DNA of 64,000 nt from Gentiana macrophylla (GCA_026214975.1 CM047805.1:112401845-112465844); one strand, 5' to 3'. Positions 9,736 to 22,055 are shown, counted from the stretch's first letter. Made by a program: numbers and translations. Notes: a model not told the origin generated them from the letters alone.

Positions 9736-12700
9736 GCTTTCGACATATACATTTATTATATATTATATTTTTGCAAAGACTTTAGTTATGTTTCACTTAT
9801 CACATTCAAACTATCGATATTCACAAGACACGCTCTAAACTTCGTGGTACTTCATCGTTATTATTAAAACAAATCACTAAAGTAATGAAAAGATACAATT
9901 CAAAAGTTTTGCTTCAACATCAAAGGCTTTCGTGAGTGTGAAAATGAATACTATCTCAAATTAGTAAAAGCATGCTATAATTATCTCTCAAAGTCACATA
10001 AAATCATTGTCGTGAAACTACAACTAGCAAGCCATTTGTTTCAATTACATGCTCAAGATTTACAATTATCCAAGTTTACTTTGAAAATTTTAAAATTGTC
10101 GAGAAAATCACATTTACTCGCTTTCGTAAGATATAGCATGATAACATTCCCAATTTAGACACCCCCACACTTAAATCACATTATGTCCTCGTAATGTGCA
10201 AAGAAAAGAATACTTAGCTGGTTTCAAAGTGGTTGTCGGGTCAGAGGTTGACAAAGTGGTCGTGCCATAACATGAATGTACCGCCGCAGCTCAGTATCAC
10301 GCAATGCACAACACTAAAAGTGATAACTGCAAAACCGCCAACAAGATTCGCAACACTCGACATAGCATATAATCTCGGGTACAATGGGTATATGAGTAAA
10401 CATGTAGACACATAAAATGGGCAAATAAAGCATTCACAAATAGGACAGGAGAACCAACACACAAATCACCATTGTTTTATTCCTAAAACCTAAAACTTAA
10501 CTAAAAAGAAAAGTAACTTAAAAGACTAGTCGCTTCCCAGAGTGCTTCTTTATTGTCATTAGCTTGACAAAGATCTCAAAATCAACCCGGATCGGGCCAC
10601 TTTGGTTTGATCAGGCTACTTCATTATCGTGAGTCGAATGGAGAGCATCGGTGGTGGTCACAAAGAACAACAAGTCAAGCGCGCGACTAAGTCTTGACTT
10701 TAGCCATCCGCATAAAGATCGATTCTCTTCTTTGTGTTGTTGCTTAATTTTGGCACCGCATACTAACGGGTGCAGTGAGTCGTGGTAGAAGCATCTTTAA
10801 GATGAAGCGGCAATAATGTCATCATCCGAATTAAAGAAGTCGGACGGGATCTCATCACAAATCAAAGACATCACCATGTCAACCACCTTCGAAAGTATAG
10901 ACTTCGTGTGCTTCATAAGGCTGTCCAAATACTTTTTCAATCTATGACCATTTACTTTAAAAGGTTGACCGATGTACTTTTTAAGGAGATCGCTTCCACC
11001 CGGATGAACTTCGACAATTTCAAGGGGTCCGACCATCTCGACTTAAGCTTGCCAAAGAAACAGATGTAATCTGTGTTGTAAAGCAAAGCCATCTCTCCTA
11101 CCTTGAAATCTCTATCTTTATCTTGGCATCGTGGAGCGCCTTTGTTCTCTCCTTGTTCAGCTTGGGATTCTCGTAGGCCCCGAGTCCGAATTCGCCGAGC
11201 TCATGTAGTTGCAGTGAATCTTTTCTCCCCACGAGTTGGCTATCAAGTTTAAGAATTTAATAGCCCAAGAAGCTCGCGGCTCACTGACCGGTAGATGGCA
11301 AGCTTTGCCATGAACCATTTGAAAGTGGCGACGCACTCCATAGGGGTCTTGAACGCAAGGCGATAAGCCCAGAGTGCGCCGCCCAACTTCGCACTCCAGC
11401 TGGTTCTATTCGACCACCGCTTTCTCCAAAATCCGCTTTAGACTTTCGCTGCTCACCTCGACTTGGCCACCGGTCCTGGGGTGGTCTCGGGGTGGTATGG
11501 TAGCTTCTTCTAACTGCGCGTGAGCTTTTAGTCATCATAGTGGTATAGACATTTCGAGATAATGCCCTACCGCACTCCAATCATCGACTAGCTTTCGACA
11601 TATACATTTATTATATATTATATTTTTGCAAAGACTTTAGTTATGTTTCACTTATCACATTCAAACTATCGATATTCACAAGACACGCTCTAAACTTCGT
11701 GGTACTTCACCGTTATTATTAAAACAAATCACTAAAGTAATGAAAAGATACAATTCAAAAGTTTTGCTTCAACATCAAAGGCTTTCGTGAGTGTGAAAAT
11801 GAATACTATCTCAAATTAGTAAAAGCATGCTATAATTATCTCTCAAAGTCACATAAAATCATTGTCGTGAAACTACAACTAGCAAGCCATTTGTTTCAAT
11901 TACATGCTCAAGATTTACAATTATCCAAGTTTACTTTGAAAAATTTTAAAATTGTCGAGAAAATCACATTTACTCGCTTTCGTAAGGTATAGCATGATAA
12001 CATTCCCAATTTAGACACCCCCCCCACACTTAAATCACATTATGTCCTCAGAATGTGCAAAGAAAAGAATACTTAGCTGGTTTCAAAGTGGTTGTCGGGT
12101 CTGTAGGTTGACAAGTGGTCGTGCCATAACATGAATGTACCGCCGCAGCTCAGATCACGAATGCACAACACTAAAAGTGATAACTGCAAAACCGCCAACA
12201 AGATTCGCAACACTCGACATAGCATATAATCTCGGGGTACAATGGGTATATGAGTAAACATGTAGACACATAAAATGGGCAAATAAAGCATTCACAAATA
12301 GGACAGGAGAACCAACACACAAATCACCATTGTTTTATTCCTAAAACCTAAAACTTAACTAAAAAGAAAAGTAACTTAAAAGACTAGTCGCCTCCTGTGA
12401 GTGCTTTTATTGTCATTAGCTTGACAAAGATTCAAAATCAACCCGGATCGGGCCACTTTGGTTTGATCAGTGGCTACTTCATTATCGTGAGTCGAATGGA
12501 GAGCATCGGTGTGGTCACAAAGAATAACAAGTCAAGTGCGCGACTAAGTCTTGGACTTTAGCCATCCAGATAAAGATCGATTCTCTTCTTTGTGTTGTTG
12601 CTTAATTTTGGCACCGCATACTAATGGGTGCAGGAGTCGCGGGTAGAAGCATCTTTAAGATGAAGGGCATAATGTCATCATCCGAATTAAAGAAGTCGGA

Positions 12701-13335
12701 TGGGATCTCATCACAAATCAAAGACATCACCATGTCAACCACCTTCAAAGTATAGACTTGTGTGCTTCATAAGGCTGTCCAAATACTTTTTCAATCTATG
12801 ACCATTTACTTTAAAAGGTTGACCGATGTACCTTTTAAGGAGATCGCCCACCCGGATGAACTTCGACAATTTCAAGGGTCCGACCATCTCGACTTAAGCT
12901 TGCCAAAGAAACAGATGTAACTGGTGTTGTAAAGCAAAGCCATCTCTCCTACCTTGAAATCTCTATCTTTTATCTTGGCATCGTGGAGAGCCTTTGTTCT
13001 CTCCTTGTTCACCTTGGGATTCTCGTGAGGCTCCCGAGTCCGAATTCGCCGAGCTCATGTAGTTGCAAAGAATCTTTTCTCCCACGAGTTGGCTATCGGG
13101 TTTAAGAATTTAATAGCCCAAGAAGCCTCAGGCTCCACTGACCGGTAGATGGCAAGCTTTGCCATGAACCATTTGAAAGGGCGACGCACTCCATAGGGTC
13201 TTGAACGCAGCGCGATAAGCCCAGAGTGCGCCGTCCAACTTCGCACTCCAGCTGGTTCTATTCGACCACCGCTTTTCCAAAATCCGCTTTAGACTTCTGC
13301 TCACCTCGACTTGGCCACTCGGTCCTGGGGTGGTA
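9648..13335. repeat. 1.85-kb tandem duplication inside element E
   Basis: The segment starting TAGCTTCTTCTAACT at about 9648 recurs at about 11504 and stays collinear: AT-rich TTTATTATATATTATA (9745 and 11607), then TACCGCCGCAGCTCA (10279 and 12138), then the CTGGTTCTATTCGACCACC integrase segment (11399 and 13252), to GGGGTGGTATGG (about 11500 and 13335). Copy 2 then continues into unique integrase sequence, so the extra copy truncates pol. The junction is at a short GGTA match. The unit covers the 3' half of integrase plus the downstream noncoding region. Between 9211 and 13050 I see no intact gene. Confidence 0.85.
11281..11500 (-). pseudogene. Duplicated 3' piece of element E integrase
   Basis: A - strand remnant of the integrase region between the catalytic core and the C-terminal domain. 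It is the second copy of 13140-13340, created by the tandem duplication. Readable pieces correspond to DALWAYRAAFKT-like and KACHLPV-like motifs but are scattered across frames. It has no start and is detached from the rest of pol. Confidence 0.7.
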
Positions 13336-14018
13336 TGGTGTACCAACCCTATGCTTGACACCATATCTCTCAAGAGTTTTATCCCTGGTGCATTACGTAA
13401 ATGCGATCCTTCATCACCGATAAGTGGCTCTAGGACGCCTAAATCTAGTAAAGATATTCTTTGCAAGAATTTCTTTACCACTTTGTGATCATTGGTTGGG
13501 GTGGCTATGGCCTCTACCCACTTGGAAACATAGTCCACACATGCACTGTAATATATTTGTTAGAGCATGATGACGGGAAAGGTCCCATAAAATCAATGCC
13601 CCAAACATCTAAAACTTCACATTCCAAGATAGGCCTCAAAGGCATCTCCATCCTACTACCGAGTCTCCCTACTTTGGCATCTATCACGCCTTTGCAAAAG
13701 GCTTCAAAGATCTTTAAACAGAGTAGGCCAAGAAAAACCAAATTTTGAAGGATTTTTGTGACTGCCTTAGGTGCTCCGTAGTGCCCACCAAATGGGACCA
13801 CTATGACATTGCTCCAAGATATCCAATTGTTCATGCCCGAACGCACCTTCTAAGCAACCCGCCCTGCAGATTTTAAACAGATGTGGATCCTCCCATACGA
13901 GATACTTTAAGTCGCTGAAAATTTTCTTCTTTTCCCGACACGTCATCTCTTCTAAGTGTCCACTTGCTAAGTAATTGACGTAATCAAGATACCACGGCCT
14001 CACATTCTCTAACTTCAT
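13050..14018 (-). pseudogene. Element E integrase
   Basis: The - strand integrase of the Athila-like element. N-terminal pieces at 13767-14018 (WYLDYVNYLASG, then KYLVWEDPHLFKICRAGCLE; the HHCC part is damaged). Core at 13514-13846 (DVWGIDFMGPFPSS) and 13128-13538 (YVSKWVEAIATPTNDHKVV, then IGDEGSH, then HHTTPGPSGQVEVS). The C-terminal QMVHGKACHLPV motif is near 13140-13165. DEGSH in place of the usual NGTQF-type motif is characteristic of Athila-like integrases. Several frameshifts separate the pieces. The 3' half is duplicated at 11281-11500. Confidence 0.85.
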
Positions 14019-14063
14019 TAATTGCTCACCGGAAAGTCAATGCCTATCTCCTTAGGGATTTCG

Positions 14064-15260
14064 CTACCCTCGCTTACTAAAGAGATAAGTGGTCACCACA
14101 ACCTTGTCACTACCCTTCTTGTCCTTAATCTCAAGGTCGAATTCTCGTAATATCGTGATCCATCTAAGTAACCTTGGTTTAGCGCCTCGCTTGCCATAAG
14201 GTAGCGTGAAGGTCGCGTGATCCGCCCAAACCACAACTTGAGACCCGAAAGGTGTAACTTCTAAATTTATCCATAGCAAAAACGACGGCTAGAATTCTTT
14301 CTATGTAGTAGTGTAGTTACACTGAAGCCGGGTTCAAAGTTCGACTCGCATAGTAGATCGGCCGAACTTTTTGTCAATTCTTCGCTTAGAATCGCGCTTC
14401 ACGGGCGAGTTAGAGGCATCGCACAATAGTTCAAAAGGTTGAGTCCAATCGGGCGCGATTAAAATGGGGGCACCGGTTAGCTTATCCTTTAAGCTATTAA
14501 AAGCTTTCTTACACCCATCATCAAATAAGAACTCCACTTCCTCTTTCAAGAGGGTTGATAACGGCTTTGCTATCGCTGAAAAATCTTTAATGAAACGCCG
14601 ATAGGCTTCACATGCCCCGTAAATCCTCGCACTCTCCTTCACGCCTTCGGTATGACATTCTCTCAATGACTTCTACTTTAGCCTTATCCACCGAATACTA
14701 TCATCGACAATTTTGTGTCCTAACACAATCCCTTCTTCGACAAGAAAATGGCACTTCTCCCGCTTAAGCACCGCATTTTCTCAACACAACGCTGGAGTAC
14801 CATATCTAGATTCTTTAAGATTTCATCAAAGTCCGCCAGAGATCGAGAAGTCATCCATGAAGACCTCCATGCATTGCTCCACAAGTCCATAAAATGGCTA
14901 ACATGCACCGCTGAAAAGTCGCGGTGCATTGCATAAGCCGAATGGCATTCTCGCTAAAAACAAAAGTGCCGATGGACAATTAAATGTGGTCTTTTCCTGG
15001 TCATTGGGGTCGATGGCTATCCTGGAAGTAACCGTGAGTATCCATCGAGGAAACAATAATACTTGTGACCACTCGCCTTTCGATAAGTCGTCAATGAAGC
15101 GGTAGGGAAAGTGGTCCTGGCAAAGAACCTCGTTAAGTCCACGATAGTCAATGCGCACTCTATAGCCCGTCACGAGTCGTAAGGCTACTTCTTCCCTCTT
15201 TCGCTCTTCTCAACGGTAATAATTTTCTTTGGCACAACTTGAGTGGGGCTAACCCACTGC
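14064..15260 (-). pseudogene. Element E reverse transcriptase and RNase H
   Basis: On the - strand: RT start near 15120-15175 (RVRIDYRGLNE), a substrate segment at 14898-15060 (IAIDPNDQEKTTFNCPSAL, then MPFGLCNAP), and catalytic FMDDFS readable at about 14845-14862. The connection region is 14334-14600 (YRRFIKDFSAIAKPLSTLL, then PFELLCDASN). RNase H pieces lie at 14064-14330 (LRWITILREFDLEIKDKKGSD). The catalytic Asp pair is still present but the gene is split by many indels. Confidence 0.85.
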
Positions 15261-15269
15261 CATCGCCTA

Positions 15270-16520
15270 TGGCATAGATAATTCCCATATCAAGCCATTT
15301 GATGATTTCCTTTGACAACCTCCTCGCATGTGCGGATTTAGTCTCCTTTGAGGTTGTCTAACCTTCTTCGCTCCTTCCTCCGCTCAATCTTATGCATGCA
15401 CACGCTCTGGCCGATTCTCCGATATCGCCCACCGCCATCCGAACGCGAGGATATGTTTCTCAAGCACTTTGATCAATTCGCCGCTTGCTCGGCTCGAGTT
15501 TAGATGAGATGATCGGGGGCAACTTATCACCGCTCTTTTAAGAAGATGTATTTCGTGTGTCATGAAGTGGTTTTAACTCTAAGTCGAGGTGGTTGCTCGA
15601 TGCTAGATTTTGGCGGACCACCTTTTCCTTGTGAGCTTGGACCGTTGATCGAAAAACACCTCGCCTTCCCGAGGTGTAACCCCGTAAAGATATTGAACGA
15701 TATCATCTAAAGAAATCTTCCTATCGCCTTCCGCCTTTTCTTTCTTATGCTTAACCATCTTCTTAAGTTCTTCTTCTTCAAGCTCTTCAGCCAAGTCGCC
15801 CCAATCATCCAACTCCCAATGGGTAGTTTTTCCAAAAGTCTATTTCGCCCCAGCCTACCCATTAAAACTTCCTCCTCTCGCAAGGTCAAAGTCCGCCTGG
15901 TTGAGCTCTCTTCAAATCATTGTCGCCATCCCTCGAATGTCCTGCATTTTCCGCTCACTCATAGGCTCAAGATAGCGCAAGCCGCTGAGACAATTCTACA
16001 AAGGACAACGGCCTCGTGAACAATTATCGGAGTCATCTCCATAGATTGCTTCAATGAATGAAATTCTGGATCGGGTTTCGCGTAACTTTTTTCTTGCTTG
16101 AAGGTGACGGAAGTGTCTCGCTATTCTCGTGAGTGATTTGGCCGCTTTGAAGTCAATAGTGGCGGCAGAGGTGTTCAAGAAAGTACGGCCTAGAATCGTG
16201 GGCATCTCCTTGTCGATCGGTAATCCAAAGATGACCCGGCGGGCTTGGAAAATTAAATGTTTAACATGGATAAGGACGTTGTTAACACAACCACCGCTAG
16301 ACGGCTAGATCGGTCTACCAATCAAGAGAGACGGGCTCTTCCTTAGCCTCTTGTCCAACCCGAGATTTTTGCAAATGTTCAATGGCATCACATTGACAGA
16401 GGCCCCCGAGTCGCATAAGACATTGTGGAACGTGTGGCCTTCAATCGTGCATGAGATTGAAGGTCGTCCGGGTCACCTCGCTTGATTGCAATGCTCGTGA
16501 AACCGCTGAACATTCTTCTC
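15270..16520 (-). pseudogene. Element E protease and gag-pol spacer
   Basis: The 15996-16205 frame reads MPTILGRTFLNTSAATIDF, the conserved flap/C-terminal ILGRxFL motif of gypsy aspartic proteases. Upstream on the - strand (16380-16440) lies a damaged DSGAS-like catalytic stretch (GDSGASVNVMPL-like when read in the noisy frame). The segment 15270-15990 is acidic and Lys/Glu-rich, and is the usual linker between protease and RT in Athila-like elements. No intact protease can be read. Confidence 0.65.
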
Positions 16521-17064
16521 TTAGTACTTCTTCGCCATTTCCTTTAGCTTCTTCTTACTTCCAAAGGAATCCTTAAGATACTTAGAGCATTTAGCATCTC
16601 GCTTAATACCTCCGCAAAGAGGCATAGTCACCATAGTATCTCTAAGCATCTTTTTTCACTCCACATACTGCTGCTTGTCGAGTTCAAGACATTATCTCTT
16701 TTCTTTGCCGGATAAGGAAGGGTTTTCGAATGATTAATCATAGGTTGACTTTTAATGGCTTCATCCTCCTTATCCTTCCATCCGATTTAACTTCTCGCTT
16801 TCTTTTAGTCGTGGGTTCAGACACTGACTTCTTCTCAACATCCTCATCACTATCCCCAAGAATCATCACCACTCACTCTTCCTCACTGCTTTGTTTGGCA
16901 TTTAACTCGATTGCCCCCTCCCGAACTTATGGCGCCGAGGAGGGGCTACTGCTTCCCGACATCTTTCGGGTCCAATCGCCTTACCGCTTTCGAGGGTGAC
17001 CGCATTCAACTCCTCCTCTCCATACTCCCATTGAGGTGTGATGGCAAAGTGCAAGCATTGATAT

Positions 17065-18420
17065 CTACCTTAGGGTTTTTATTTGTATAACTCGGCGCCT
17101 TCCTTGAGGTCTCGCTTGCTTGTTGATCACCCATCTCGACCAACTGCTCTCCATCGCCTTTTGACCGGTGGCTAGTGTTTTCACCATGTCAACTAGCTCA
17201 TCGAATTTCTTCTCGAGAGACGAGGTGGGCTGTTGATTTTGGCGCTGGGGCCCAGCTACCTTGGGGTCTTGGGTTATTGGATGCACCAGCGGTGTATAAT
17301 AACTATTCCGCGGATTTCCTAAAAGTTGCGGTTTTGAGTTTGACTCGATTGACCGCAATTTTGACCAAGCCTCAAAGGTTGATTCGTTCTCCATGGCTTG
17401 TACTTCCTCATTCATCGTATTCCCGGCCCGTATGCCCGAGTAATTCACATCCGCCGCCATTCTTGCCGCTTCATTTGCATGTTGGCGAAGTTGCTTGTTC
17501 ATCATTTCCATTTGAGCAACAAGCGCTTTTGTCTCGAGTCACCCGGCAGCCTCCTTTTGCTTCCGCTAACACGGGTCTTCTTTGAGTTGCCCACATGTTA
17601 TTCTTAGCTATCGCTTCGCTACCCTCAGAAAAGATCATCTCCTCATCCTAAAAACGATCCATGAGCTGTGGAATCCAAGTAATCTCTATTGGGCTGCGTA
17701 ACACCCCGATAGAATAATTCTAGAAGCTCATGTCGAGTATATCCATTGTTAGGGCATTTTCTCATTAATGTATTCAACCTCTCCAAGCCTTTCCCACACT
17801 CTCCCTTCTAGTTGCTCAAAGTGGCTATATCTCTTTTTCGCTCCATTATCGCTCCAGTGAAACGAATTTCGTGAGCAAAGGCTCTTTTAACATCACCCGC
17901 TTATGAAGAGAGTGATGGGGTAAGGACTTAAACCAACGATTTGCTTCACCCTTCAAAGCAAACGGGAAAAGTTTCAATTTAACAACTTCAAGCGGACGCT
18001 GTGGTAGTGACTCGCTACACATATTTGCACAAAAGTCGACAAGAAGTCATGTGGGTCTTCGCAAAGAAGTGCCATGGAATGAACTATTTTGGACCATCCC
18101 CACAACTCCATTCTTAAGATCAAAATGCATTCCTCCCATCTCCGGAGGCCGGATTGGTCTATGCCCTTCCAAGAAGTCTTGATCAAGATATGGCGATAAG
18201 TGGTCTTGTCAAGACAACAATACCGCAGCCGCCTGGGTCAATGGTCGTTGAACATTCTCGAGGTTGTTGTTGCATCCGCCGGTTTATCCAGGCTTGTCAG
18301 CCGTTGTTGGTTCCGCAACATTTGCATCGAATTTGGTTTAATTGAGCGGGATCTTGGTTATTATTCCTTGGTTCTCCGGTTCGTCATCACTAGAACCGTG
18401 TTCGCCATCTTGTCGTAACT
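17065..18420 (-). pseudogene. Element E gag
   Basis: A - strand capsid gene remnant. Segment 17974-18186 and its surroundings contain the conserved capsid piece around plus-strand 17930-17960, which reads FPFALKGEANRWFKSL-like on the - strand and is typical of Athila gag. 17065-17511 gives the C-terminal part (MNKQLRQHANEAARMAADV, then a Gln/Pro-rich stretch and LEKKFDELVDMVKTLATGQ). No zinc knuckle was recognised. Frames change several times. 18421-18757 is leader with no gene. Confidence 0.7.
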
Positions 18421-18757
18421 TTGAAATAATCTTCTTCGACAATGTCTCGCCAGTTCGGGTTAAAGATAAGATTTCTTCTTACTCCCCTGGTTTGCATAAA
18501 CCGTAAAAGGTATCAGAAGAAATCAACCGTAGGTTGATGAGAACGAAGTTTAGAGAAGATTGGAGGATTTAGAAGTTTAGAATGATAGAAGAGAAGAGAA
18601 AAGAAAAGTGGAATTTTGTGGACTCGAATCGGCGCTCAGGTAAGTGGACGCTAGTTCGAGAGGATTCAGAAGTGAACGCTGTTGCAGAGTAATCGAATCC
18701 GGGCGCTCGTAAGAAAGATGGGGGCGCAGACGGGCTGCTCAAGATGGGTGAACGCTT

Positions 18758-19155
18758 CTTTCAAAGATGTACAATTTTCATGAAGAAGTCCTCCCTAAAA
18801 TGCCTCTAAGTCGGGTCAAATCTCCACTTAAAATATGTAACGATTTAAGTACTTAGGAAAATTTGTTCGCTGAACTCGTAAACTTGTGGCATCTTCTTCT
18901 AAACCTCTAAACACCTCTTTTAGACCCAAGATATGCATCTACAAGATATCCAAAATATTGCAAAGTGTAACAACATCCAAATAAACATAAAACCAATGAT
19001 AAAAACACATAAATCACCCACTTTTGCAATTTGTTATCTTTAAACATCATTTGCTCAATTTATCTTATGAAAGTGATTTTCTATAAAAATCACTAAAACA
19101 CGGGAGATAATGTTACGAAACAACTCGATAAAAACCATAAAATTAGTCGTAAACA
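18758..19155 (-). repeat. Truncated 5' LTR of element E
   Basis: This matches the last about 398 bp of the LTR at 7513-9210 (for example ATCTACAAGATATCC... and the end CGTAAACA). The remaining about 1.3 kb of this LTR, and the primer site that should follow, are missing or unrecognisable, so the two LTRs cannot be dated over their full length. Confidence 0.8.
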
Positions 19156-19612
19156 GGTCACAGGATACTGTGATGCTGATTATACAGGTGATGTGGACAG
19201 TAGAAAATCAATGACTAGATATGTTTTCACATTGGGGAATTCAGTTGTCAGTAGGGAAGCAACTTTGCAGGCAATAGTAGCATTATCAACTACTGAAGCT
19301 GAGTACATGGCTCTTACTGAAGCAGCCAAGAAAGCAATCTGGTTGAAGAGTCTAATCAGTGATTCAGGGCTACATCAGGATCAATCTGAGATTTATTGTG
19401 ACAATTTGAGTGCAATTTGTCTAGCTAAGGATCAGGTTCATCATGAGAGAACCAATCATATTTACGTGAGGTATCATTTTCTGAGGATTGAGAAAAGGGT
19501 TGTAGTGAAGAAGATCAACACAAAGGAGAACCCAACTGATATTCTTACAAAACCAGTTCAACAAAGCAAGTTCCAATCATGTCTGAACTTGCTAAACATA
19601 AAAAGCTTATAA
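19156..19612 (+). pseudogene. Copia A1 RNase H, second part
   Basis: Continues RNase H after element E. The longest readable frame is 19193-19612, including VSREATLQAIVALSTTEAEY and IYCDNLSAICLAKDQVHH, then HYxR-HFLRIEKRVV and the C-terminal ENPTDILTKPVQQSKFQSCL. The catalytic region (DAD near 19170, E in the EAEYMAL motif, D in CDN) is well preserved. A stop replaces one codon in this CDNLSAI segment in copies A2 and A3 but not here. The 19613-19692 spacer leads to the polypurine stretch AAGGTGGAGATT just before the 3' LTR. Confidence 0.85.
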
Positions 19613-19692
19613 TTAGTTTTCTAGAAACTCACGGCGGTGTGTCGCTCGAGTAGATTCTGAGGAGAAGTCTGGTTCAAGTCAAGGTGGAGATT

Positions 19693-20251
19693 TGTCAGTT
19701 TTGTGACTTGATCTCTTAACTGATAAACCGATGGAACTAATCTGGATGCCAACTGAGTATGATGGTCAGTTGAGCAAGTGTGTTCGGCCTCGTGAAAGTC
19801 AACCGTGAGTGTCGAGTTTCTTCGAAGTCGCTTCGCTTCGTGGAATTGAGGTTGCTGGATACAACCTAATTCTATATCTGAGTTGGTTACAAGTTCGAGA
19901 GAGTCAGTTTGAGACTGAGTTTCGTCTGGTGGAATCACGCTAAAGTTGGGGTCCACATCTGGGGCATTTATGACATTCCGACAAATATCCTTTGGCGTTT
20001 AGATTTAGGGATGTGTTTCTATAAATACCATCTATTGTAATCAATGCTGTGTGTGAGAAACTTTGTAACTCTCTGTGCAGAATAAAATATCTCTTTTTCT
20101 ATGCGTGGAATTGTCGGCACAACGCCGGAAACCACCTTAAATCACTGTGTTCTCTTTGTTTCTGTGTTTTATCAATTTCTACCCTATTTTCTGTCATTTT
20201 CTCTGTTAATCTTTTTTCAAGTGCAAGTTTCTTGTTTGTGTGTTTTCAACA
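19693..20251 (+). repeat. 3' LTR of copia A1
   Basis: Starts TGTCAGTTTTGTGAC and ends GTTTTCAACA (559 bp). It contains TATAAATACC at about 20020 and an AATAAAATATCTC signal at about 20082. It is followed by CTTAT (20252-20256), the right TSD. The left LTR is deleted in this copy. Confidence 0.9.
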
Positions 20252-20410
20252 CTTATCTTAGCTAGGCATTCAACTCAAAAGAACTAGGATATCCATTTAC
20301 AAGAAACAGTTGCTTGCTATCATAATGGGAGGTGCCCACTATTTACAAAGTAGTAATTTTGTCATTAGAACTGATCAAAAAAGCCCCAAATACTTGTTGG
20401 TTCAAACGTT
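20252..20410 (+). pseudogene. Gypsy RNase H fragment (G-right, unit 1)
   Basis: Resumes the gypsy RNase H region exactly where G-left stops at the CTTAT site (GKPIAY upstream, LS then SK downstream). Recognisable: a damaged SIYKKQL-type motif, HYLQSSNFVIRTDQK near 20337-20380 and LKYLLVQ. Only fragments are in frame. Similarity to gypsy pol fades after about 20410. Confidence 0.8.
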
Positions 20411-20884
20411 CTCGGCATACTTTACTTTGTCTTGACCTAACCTAATTAGCTTGATAGACTATCGTGACTTACATTGAGTTGGAAAAGTTATAACAAGTGT
20501 TTCAATATCAATTTATCCACATTTGAACGAGTTGAACTTGTTCAAACCTCGTACATTGATGGTTAGAACAATTTGCAAACGAATACTTTGTTAAGAAACG
20601 TTTTATTGTTGAATAAGTATATTAAGTTATTTATTGTAAATTTATTCTCATAAGTAGAGGGCATAGACGGAATTACGGGGTGTAGGGCTTTTCCCCTTTA
20701 TGTATAAATTCTTATCGTATGGGTGAATGGAAAACAATAGAAATTATTTGATCATCAAATTTATCATGTTTTCAAACTAAAATGTTTCCTAAACAAAAAA
20801 CAACTCACCACTCTATGTTTCACTTTAGAACCTTATTGATCTTATTTGTAGTTACGTCCACTTAGATGTAGACTAAAAGAACTA
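20411..20884. other. Linker between G-right and B, unit 1
   Basis: AT-rich, present at the same place in units 2 and 3 (39901-40394, 58251-58780). Contains the conserved block around 20655-20700 (AGAGGGCATAGACGGAATTA). No gene and no recognised family. The rightmost 80-100 bp may already belong to family B pol, because the unit 3 version reads on the - strand as an RxNLI-like pol motif. Confidence 0.6.
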
Positions 20885-22055
20885 TCATGGTGATTGAAGA
20901 CCTTGAATGAGAGACAATAGATGGTCATATTGAGACTTGGTGATTGGAGTTTCTGAATCTCCAGAATGTGCATCAGAATGTGAAAAACCAGATTCCTGAG
21001 CATCATCAAACTTGTCTATACTGACATTATTTGCCATAGGACCTGAACCTCTACCATGCCCCTTGAAACTTGGAGGAAACCCATATTTCTTGTAGCATTT
21101 GTCTATGGTGTGTCCCTCCTTTCCACATAAAGTACACTGAGGTCTTTTCCCACTGGACTGACCCCTGCCACTGCCTCCATTGCCTCTTCCTTGCCCTCTT
21201 CCCTGATTTCGAAACCTTGTATAAGCCACAAAGATTGGAAAACTAGTTTTTTGATGATCCGAATTCACTGGGAAGCCGTAATCACAGGATCTATAGCATC
21301 ATTTATATAATTCAACTGCTACTCATGGTTTAAAGCCATGACAAAAGCAGTTTTTAACATCTGGAAGAGGTAAATTCATAAGAACTTGAGACTTAACTGC
21401 ACTGAAATTGCCATTAAGGCCTTTTAAGAATCTTGTAGTGTATGCATTTAAGTAATATTCTCTTATGATTGGCAATGCAGCAAAAGTACAAGGTGGAACT
21501 GGCCTTAGAACCAGATATTGCTCCCACAATGATTTGAGTTTGGTGAAATAATCTGTGACCGAGAGATTTCCTTGCTTTACCCTTTCAATCTCTTCTTCAA
21601 GATTGGAAAGACGATAGGCTTTCTCCTACCAAATCTGTCTTCAAGATCCATCCAAACTTCACGAGCAAAGATCAAAGTATATGATACTCTCGGGATAAAG
21701 TGGGAACCATTGAATTGAATAACCAAGATTGCACAAGATCGCTCACAGATCCAATTTGCATATCCTGGATCAGTAGAATCAGGCATGACGGACGTTCCAT
21801 CAATGTAAGACAACTTTCACTTAAAAGAAAAATATTTCCAGGTAGCACGTTTCCAATGATCATAATTGTCTGCACCACGAAGCGGGGGTTGCACCAACAC
21901 TAAACTTGGATTTTCATGATTATTGTTCGCGTTGACAGGCGGATGAACATCTTGATTCGCCATTGGAATGTCAAGAATAGAACAAACCAAAATAGAACTA
22001 ATAGCAAGAAGAACAAATCTGATAGTACGAATGCGGAATTATTTCTCTGATACCA
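20885..22055 (-). pseudogene. Copia family B gag (unit 1)
   Basis: On the - strand from about 21965: MANQDVHPP-like start, ENPSLVLVQPPL, HHWKRAT region, the CYIDGTSVMPDS-like and DPGYANWIC motifs (21577-21813), the linker YYLNAYTTRFLKGLNGNFSA (about 21420-21480), and the zinc knuckle CTLCGKEGHTIDKC (21090-21135) in the long frame 20885-21268. Relative to unit 3 a deletion of roughly 300 bp at 20884 removes the start of protease, so the frame ends at IQGLQSP. Indels at about 21290-21325 and 21600-21680 split the gag into at least three pieces. Confidence 0.85.

Larger units (their letters stand above)
7513..19155 (-). mobile_element. Athila-like Ty3/gypsy element E (antisense)
   Basis: The insert starts TGTTCGATAA and ends CGTAAACA, with TSD GGTCA at 7508-7512 and 19156-19160. 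The intact copy A3 has the site once (about 56911). LTR sequence is present at both ends (7513-9210 and 18758-19155). On the - strand the order from right to left is gag, protease, RT/RNase H, integrase, then a long noncoding 3' part. The integrase motif DEGSH and the RT wording resemble the Athila lineage. Length 11.6 kb includes a 1.85-kb internal tandem duplication. Many stops make it non-autonomous. Confidence 0.85.
5379..20251 (+). mobile_element. Copia element A1, 5'-truncated and split by E
   Basis: A Tork/TNT1-like copia element. It lacks its 5' LTR, gag and protease because sequence jumps from G-left (5378) straight to the integrase region (compare 52619 to 54776 in the intact copy A3). 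It keeps integrase, RT, RNase H and the 3' LTR (19693-20251), followed by CTTAT (20252-20256), the TSD sequence seen in the other copies. Element E interrupts it between 7512 and 19156, inside RNase H. Confidence 0.9.

Noticed and set aside
13226..13748. + strand frames over element E
   Set aside because: Opposite to the integrase motifs, which are clear on the - strand; no domain in the + frames.
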